Below are positions 60,650 to 64,000 of a stretch of 64,000 bases of DNA, piece by piece (the first letter of the stretch is position 1; every line of letters begins with the position of its first letter). The DNA comes from Opitutia bacterium. GTDB taxonomy: Bacteria; Verrucomicrobiota; Verrucomicrobiia; Opitutales; UBA953. The notes beneath the pieces were generated by a model. It was not told the DNA's origin, did not search any database, and saw only the letters and a list, made by a program, of their open reading frames with translations. The position numbers were made by a program, and so were the translations under genes. Where the stretch lies: positions 62,001 through 126,000 of the forward strand of contig CANCLQ010000002.1 in NCBI GenBank assembly GCA_947378845.1, given 5' to 3'.

Positions 60650-61339
60650 ATGGATGCTGCAATGCTAGACCAACTTCGCTGGGGCGCTCTCACGCTTATA
60701 TTATTAATTATATCGATTGGCCTCCATGAGTTTGGCCATGCCTGGATGGCGGATCATCGCGGCGATCCTCTTCCGCGCGCTCAGGGGCGCGTGAGTCTCA
60801 ATCCATTCGCGCACACCGATCCTATCGGCACCATTGCGATTCCGGCCCTCATGATTTTCCTTCCCATATTGGCCGGGTATTCGGGAGGCTTTGCGATGAT
60901 TGGCTGGGGCAAGCCTGTCGAAATCTCTTTGCCAAACCCCAAGACTCGACGCGTCGACGATATCCTTATCACGCTCGCTGGCCCCGCCATGAACCTCGTG
61001 CTCTGCCTGAGCTTTGCACTTATTGGCGGTTTAAGTGGATTAAACCTAGTCGGTTCGCAGTCGGCAGGTGACGCCACTTTTATCCATTTTCTCCTCACCG
61101 GCATATTCATGAATGCCGCCTTAGTCGTCTTTAACCTTATCCCGATTCCGCCGCTTGATGGGTCCCGACTCGCTGTACGATTAGGCATTTTTTCGGAAGA
61201 AATCTTTTACACTTTAGCCCGATGGGGCTTCGTCATTCTGCTCGTCCTAATTAATATACCGTTCTTCCAGCAGGCGATGGGCACGGCTATCGAGTTCCTG
61301 GCCTTTCCATTCCTCCTCCTCTGGGGAATCTTCGTTTAA
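60650..61339 (+). CDS. M50-family (site-2-protease-like) membrane metalloprotease
   Basis: 229 residues with about six membrane helices. HEFGH at 26-30 in the first helix supplies the zinc ligands and catalytic Glu; NLIPIPPLDGSRL near residue 165 is the second motif with the Asp ligand. No PDZ domain, so it belongs to the short SpoIVFB/YwhC-like branch. Substrate unknown. A second ATG at 60662 is possible. RodZ-like gene follows. Confidence 0.88.
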   Translation: MDAAMLDQLRWGALTLILLIISIGLHEFGHAWMADHRGDPLPRAQGRVSLNPFAHTDPIGTIAIPALMIFLPILAGYSGGFAMIGWGKPVEISLPNPKTRRVDDILITLAGPAMNLVLCLSFALIGGLSGLNLVGSQSAGDATFIHFLLTGIFMNAALVVFNLIPIPPLDGSRLAVRLGIFSEEIFYTLARWGFVILLVLINIPFFQQAMGTAIEFLAFPFLLLWGIFV

Positions 61340-61390
61340 AAGGTCTATCAGAGGCTTGCCTATTTTAGGGGGCTTGCTGATGCTCGGGCT

Positions 61391-61783
61391 ATGCAAACCC
61401 TCGGCGAAAAACTACAAGAAGCACGTCAGCGTCTCGGTGTTACTCTACGCGAAGCAGCAGAGTTCACCAAATTGCGCACCGACTACTTGCAGGCCATGGA
61501 AGCCAACCAATTTGAATCCATTCCATTGGCCGATGTTTATCGTCGTGGTTTTGTAAAAGTATACGCCCGCTACTTGCGCTTAGACGACGAGAAGGCCTGT
61601 GCAGATTATAATGCATTCCACTCTGCTCGCGTGGTGCGTCGCCCATTAGATATTCCAGAAGAAGAAACGACTTTTCAGGCGCCTGCTGCTCCTGTGAGCG
61701 TGCCGATGAGTCGCGACACAATTATTTGGGGCGTGATGGGCATCGCGATCTTCGCCTTAGTCATTTTAGTTTTATTCATGTAA
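61391..61783 (+). CDS. RodZ-like helix-turn-helix membrane protein, short form
   Basis: 130 residues: an N-terminal HTH of the RodZ type (LGEKLQEARQRLGVTLREAAEFTKLRTDYLQAMEANQF, VYRRGFVKVYARYL), a linker rich in Glu, Pro and Ala, and one transmembrane helix at the very C-terminus (about 108-129). Classical RodZ has a periplasmic domain after the helix, which is absent here. It may still link MreB to the membrane for cell shape. Confidence 0.8.
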   Translation: MQTLGEKLQEARQRLGVTLREAAEFTKLRTDYLQAMEANQFESIPLADVYRRGFVKVYARYLRLDDEKACADYNAFHSARVVRRPLDIPEEETTFQAPAAPVSVPMSRDTIIWGVMGIAIFALVILVLFM

Positions 61784-61838
61784 CAGCTGGCGGCTTTCGC
61801 TGAGACGCGATTGACCGCCGAGTAAACTGAGTTAAGGT

Positions 61839-62465
61839 GTGCTTACTTTGGCACCCCGCCTCGACCATCGCGTACTTGTTTTAAACCGACTATGGCAGCC
61901 GGTTAACATCGTTGGCGTATTACGTGCGATGAATTTACTATTTCGCGGACGCGCATCAGTTGTGCATTCCGACGAAGGTGGGCACCGCGTTTATCCTGCA
62001 GCAGAGTGGGTCACGCGCTCTCTCGCTCATCCGCCGCCTGATGCCTTGGCTGTGCGCTCTCCCTGCATTGTACTGCGTATGCCACGCGTTTTATTGCTGG
62101 GTGCCTATGATCGAGTCCCTCGTCGGGAAATACGTTTTAGCCGCCGCAATGTTTACCTGCGCGACGCGCATCAATGTCAGTACTGCGGTCGCGGATTCCG
62201 CGAAGAAGAACTTAATCTCGATCACGTCGTCCCGCGCGATGTCGGCGGCAAGACCAGCTGGGAAAATATCGTGACGGCCTGTATTCGTTGTAATTCACGA
62301 AAAGCCAATCGCCTGCCTGAGCAGGCGGGCATGACCTTGCGCCGCCCGCCCACCAAGCCCAAGTGGAGATTGGTGACCGCGTCATCTTTAGCCCCGGAAG
62401 AAATCGAAGCCTGGAAGGAATTTTTAGAAGTCGCTCCCGCCGGCCAGTTGCCTTGGCGGAGTTGA
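61839..62465 (+). CDS. HNH endonuclease family protein
   Basis: 208 aa. An N-terminal region beginning VLVLNRLWQPVNIVGVLRAM and RASVVHSDEGG is the pattern of a widely conserved HNH protein group found in many bacteria outside defence islands. The HNH domain has CQYCGRGF, LNLDHVVPRDVGG, TSWENIVTACIRCNSRKANR, with two CxxC pairs and the His of the catalytic site. Start is GTG 61839. The biological role is unknown; DNA repair or processing is possible. Confidence 0.82.
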   Translation: MLTLAPRLDHRVLVLNRLWQPVNIVGVLRAMNLLFRGRASVVHSDEGGHRVYPAAEWVTRSLAHPPPDALAVRSPCIVLRMPRVLLLGAYDRVPRREIRFSRRNVYLRDAHQCQYCGRGFREEELNLDHVVPRDVGGKTSWENIVTACIRCNSRKANRLPEQAGMTLRRPPTKPKWRLVTASSLAPEEIEAWKEFLEVAPAGQLPWRS

Positions 62466-62475
62466 GCGAATGCCT

Positions 62476-62549
62476 TGGTGCGGGTAACCAGATTCGAACT
62501 GGTGTCACCACTTTGGAAGAGTGGGGTCCTACCACTGAACGATACCCGC
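62476..62549 (-). tRNA. tRNA-Gly (anticodon UCC)
   Basis: Minus-strand cloverleaf: acceptor GCGGGTA pairs with TACCCGC, D-arm with AGTGGTAG, anticodon stem CCACT/AGTGG enclosing CTTCCAA (anticodon TCC), T-arm ACCAG/CTGGT with TTCGAAT, discriminator A, encoded CCA. 74 nt. A promoter-like sequence precedes it. Confidence 0.96.
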
Positions 62550-62565
62550 GTGGCCAAGGAGTCGA

Positions 62566-62594
62566 ACTATTCCAATGCACGGCGTGAAGGTCAA
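62566..62594 (-). promoter_or_regulatory. Probable promoter of tRNA-Gly(UCC)
   Basis: On the minus strand TTGACC (62594-62589) is followed after exactly 17 bases by AATAGT (62571-62566; 4 of 6 positions match TATAAT). This places the start of transcription about 10 bases before the mature tRNA. Confidence 0.5.
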
Positions 62595-62734
62595 GCCTCC
62601 CTCGTCTCCATAATTAAAGCCTTTGGGCCTTAAATATATCGGAATGGCAGTTATTTATCGGTTCATAATATTAACCGTGTGCCATGGCATCGGTTTGCAC
62701 TTTAAGCCCAGAGGTGCATGGTTCGTTCCTAGAC

Positions 62735-63913
62735 ATGCCCAGAGTACGAAACAAAAAAAAGCCAAGCGAGGTGCTGCTCTATGCGGCGCCATCTAAAAGC
62801 GCAGACTTGCGATGGTTTTCAGATTTCCAAGCCGCTGATCCGTTTCCAGCCTTCAGTGCGGGTGGAAAGCGCATTGGGTTGCTACCATTATTAGAAGTAG
62901 GGCGTGCCCAAAAAGAGTCGGCCTTCGACGAGGTGCTTAACCTCACAGAAATTATTACCGATCTTCGTCGCACGAATCCGCAGGCGGGTGTTGCTGACGC
63001 CATCACTTTCGCGGCCTTACGCGAAGGCATTCAAGACTTTCGCGTGCCCGCAGATTTTCCTGTCGGACTATTCTTACGCTTAAAAGAATTAGGACTAAAT
63101 ATTGTTTCCGTTGGCTCGGCCCAAGATGAACGTTCGGCTCCGCCCTTATTTGCGAATCGTTGGATAAAAACCAAAAAAGAAATTTCAGGAATTAAAGCAG
63201 GCAACCGCGCAGCGTGTGCGGGATTTAAAACCGTCGAAAAAATTCTGGCCGCAGCCAAGGTCGATCGTTCGGGCAAACTACATTGGAATAAAAAACCTTT
63301 AACCGCCGAAGTCTTACATTCGCATGTTCAGACAGCGGTGACAGCAGCGGGCGGCCAGCTTGATGCCGGCATGATTTGCGCGCCGGGCGATCAAGCAGTC
63401 GATTGCCACAGCGAAGGAACGGGCCCCATTTACGCGGGACAATTAATCGTCGTAGATATTTTTCCGCGCGACCGTGCTTCAGGTAATTACGGCGACATGA
63501 CTCGCACGTATTTAAAGGGACGAGCCACGCCCATCCAACGTCGCATGGTACAATCGGTTCGTGAGGCTCAACGCCTTGCACTCAAATCTATTCGTGCCGG
63601 CATCACGGGTGCTGATGTCCATAAGGTAGTCGTCGATTATTTTATATCGCGCGGCTTTGTGACCGGCAAATCAGGAGAGCAGTACGTTGGCTTCTTCCAT
63701 GGCACAGGTCATGGAGTTGGTTTTGATTTACACGAAGAGCCTTACCTGTCCGCTCGCTTCCCTAAACCGCTGCAAGTTGGACAATGCGTCACCGTTGAGC
63801 CTGGACTCTATTATCCAGGCATCGGTGGTTGTCGTATCGAAGATTGTGTGGTCGTTACGAAGACGGGCTGCGCAATGCTATCGCGTCACCCTTACCGCTG
63901 GGAGATTCCTTAA
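62735..63913 (+). CDS. M24-family metallopeptidase (Xaa-Pro aminopeptidase-like)
   Basis: Creatinase/aminopeptidase-fold protein, 392 aa. N-terminal domain of about 160 residues, then the pita-bread domain. Metal ligands are visible: VVDIFPRD and GDMTRTY (two Asp), FFHGTGHGVGFDLHEEP (His), VTVEPGLY (Glu) and CRIEDCVVV (Glu). This fits an Xaa-Pro peptidase. ATG 62735 is chosen since homology starts there; the frame is open from 62684. The next gene's ATG overlaps its TAA by one base. Confidence 0.85.
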   Translation: MPRVRNKKKPSEVLLYAAPSKSADLRWFSDFQAADPFPAFSAGGKRIGLLPLLEVGRAQKESAFDEVLNLTEIITDLRRTNPQAGVADAITFAALREGIQDFRVPADFPVGLFLRLKELGLNIVSVGSAQDERSAPPLFANRWIKTKKEISGIKAGNRAACAGFKTVEKILAAAKVDRSGKLHWNKKPLTAEVLHSHVQTAVTAAGGQLDAGMICAPGDQAVDCHSEGTGPIYAGQLIVVDIFPRDRASGNYGDMTRTYLKGRATPIQRRMVQSVREAQRLALKSIRAGITGADVHKVVVDYFISRGFVTGKSGEQYVGFFHGTGHGVGFDLHEEPYLSARFPKPLQVGQCVTVEPGLYYPGIGGCRIEDCVVVTKTGCAMLSRHPYRWEIP

Positions 63914-64000
63914 TGTCCAAGGGCAAAGGCAGAGCCGGATCGCATACGACCCTGACCGAGGCTGCTCGCCCCGTGGTTGAAGCCCTCGAAAAGCACGGAC
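63913..64000 (+). CDS. start of a small conserved protein, cut by window edge
   Basis: ATG 63913 overlaps the final base of the M24 stop codon (TAATG), so the two genes are coupled. The first 29 residues are visible and begin MSKGKGRAGSHTTLTEAA, followed by RPVVEALEKHG. A Lys-Gly-Arg-x-Gly-Ser-His opening resembles the start of DUF2103 proteins (predicted metal-binding), but the part seen is too short to be certain. Confidence 0.5.
   Translation, partial: MSKGKGRAGSHTTLTEAARPVVEALEKHG

Noticed and set aside
61839..62465. HNH endonuclease as part of a phage-defence or homing system.
   Set aside because: Its N-terminal region matches a widely conserved chromosomal HNH group, and neighbours are housekeeping genes with no restriction, integrase or phage genes.
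1..64000. CRISPR arrays, insertion sequences, prophage or integrated elements.
   Set aside because: No regularly spaced repeats, transposase, integrase or phage structural genes were found, and gene style is uniform across the window.

Overview
The window reads as a compact, Gram-negative chromosome segment from a member of the Verrucomicrobiota, most likely an Opitutae relative. This is inferred from family content: an LPS gene (kdsA), a DUF5069 protein of the type common in PVC bacteria, a secreted GH29 fucosidase, an aroA-cmk fusion, a NamZ/DUF1343 protein, and many start codons without a Shine-Dalgarno sequence. No 16S rRNA is present to settle it. Nothing looks like a prophage, IS element, CRISPR array or defence island. 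Almost all genes are housekeeping genes, tightly packed and often joined by ATGA or GTGA overlaps.

The centre of the window appears to be the replication origin. At about 31.28-31.46 kb, between pssA and dnaN, an AT-rich non-coding stretch carries three near-consensus DnaA boxes, a short GC-richer block, a perfect run of DnaA-trio-like triplets and then an AT tract. Genes to the left lie mostly on the minus strand and genes to the right mostly on the plus strand, as expected for two diverging replichores. Two parS-like sites lie 9-10 kb away, one inside mnmG and one just after it. dnaA, gyrB, recF and parAB are not in the window.

Left arm (1-31 kb): the tail of an AMP-forming acyl-CoA synthetase; a minus-strand cluster kdsA, polX, gmk, membrane protein, queG, coaC; gnd; a DUF3293 protein; a secreted fucosidase; a four-gene tripartite ABC exporter (permease, ATPase, HlyD adaptor, TolC-like outer-membrane factor); an atypical aquaporin; a PLP sulfur-amino-acid enzyme and lysA; mnmE-mnmG; a PhoB/PhoR-like pair; tRNA-Gly(GCC); then hemX-hemA-NtrC-type regulator-PstS-like protein as one translationally coupled minus-strand operon; and DUF5069, LMW phosphatase, a lone RelE-fold protein and pssA on the plus strand.

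Right arm (31-64 kb): dnaN; tyrA-aroA/cmk-plsC (aromatic amino acids, pyrimidine nucleotides, phospholipid); a membrane coiled-coil protein with a degenerate formylglycine-enzyme fold next to a FlaA1/CapD-type sugar dehydratase; purE-purK, purN and purF scattered as separate units; prmA; NamZ; a kinase-fold protein paired with a Nudix hydrolase; fpg, rsmD, rsmE, pdxH; the complete F-type ATP synthase operon atpBEFHAGDC; slyX, a cupin and a ROK glucokinase; a transglutaminase-like protein; an M50 protease; a short RodZ-like protein; an HNH endonuclease; tRNA-Gly(UCC); an M24 peptidase; and the start of a small conserved protein cut by the window edge.

The points I rate highest are the oriC candidate, the parS site written into mnmG, a hairpin that buries the mnmG ribosome-binding site, the absence of SD sequences across the whole ATP synthase operon, and several proteins with key residues changed (aquaporin, Fpg, ATP synthase delta). 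No stretch longer than 300 bases lacks a gene.
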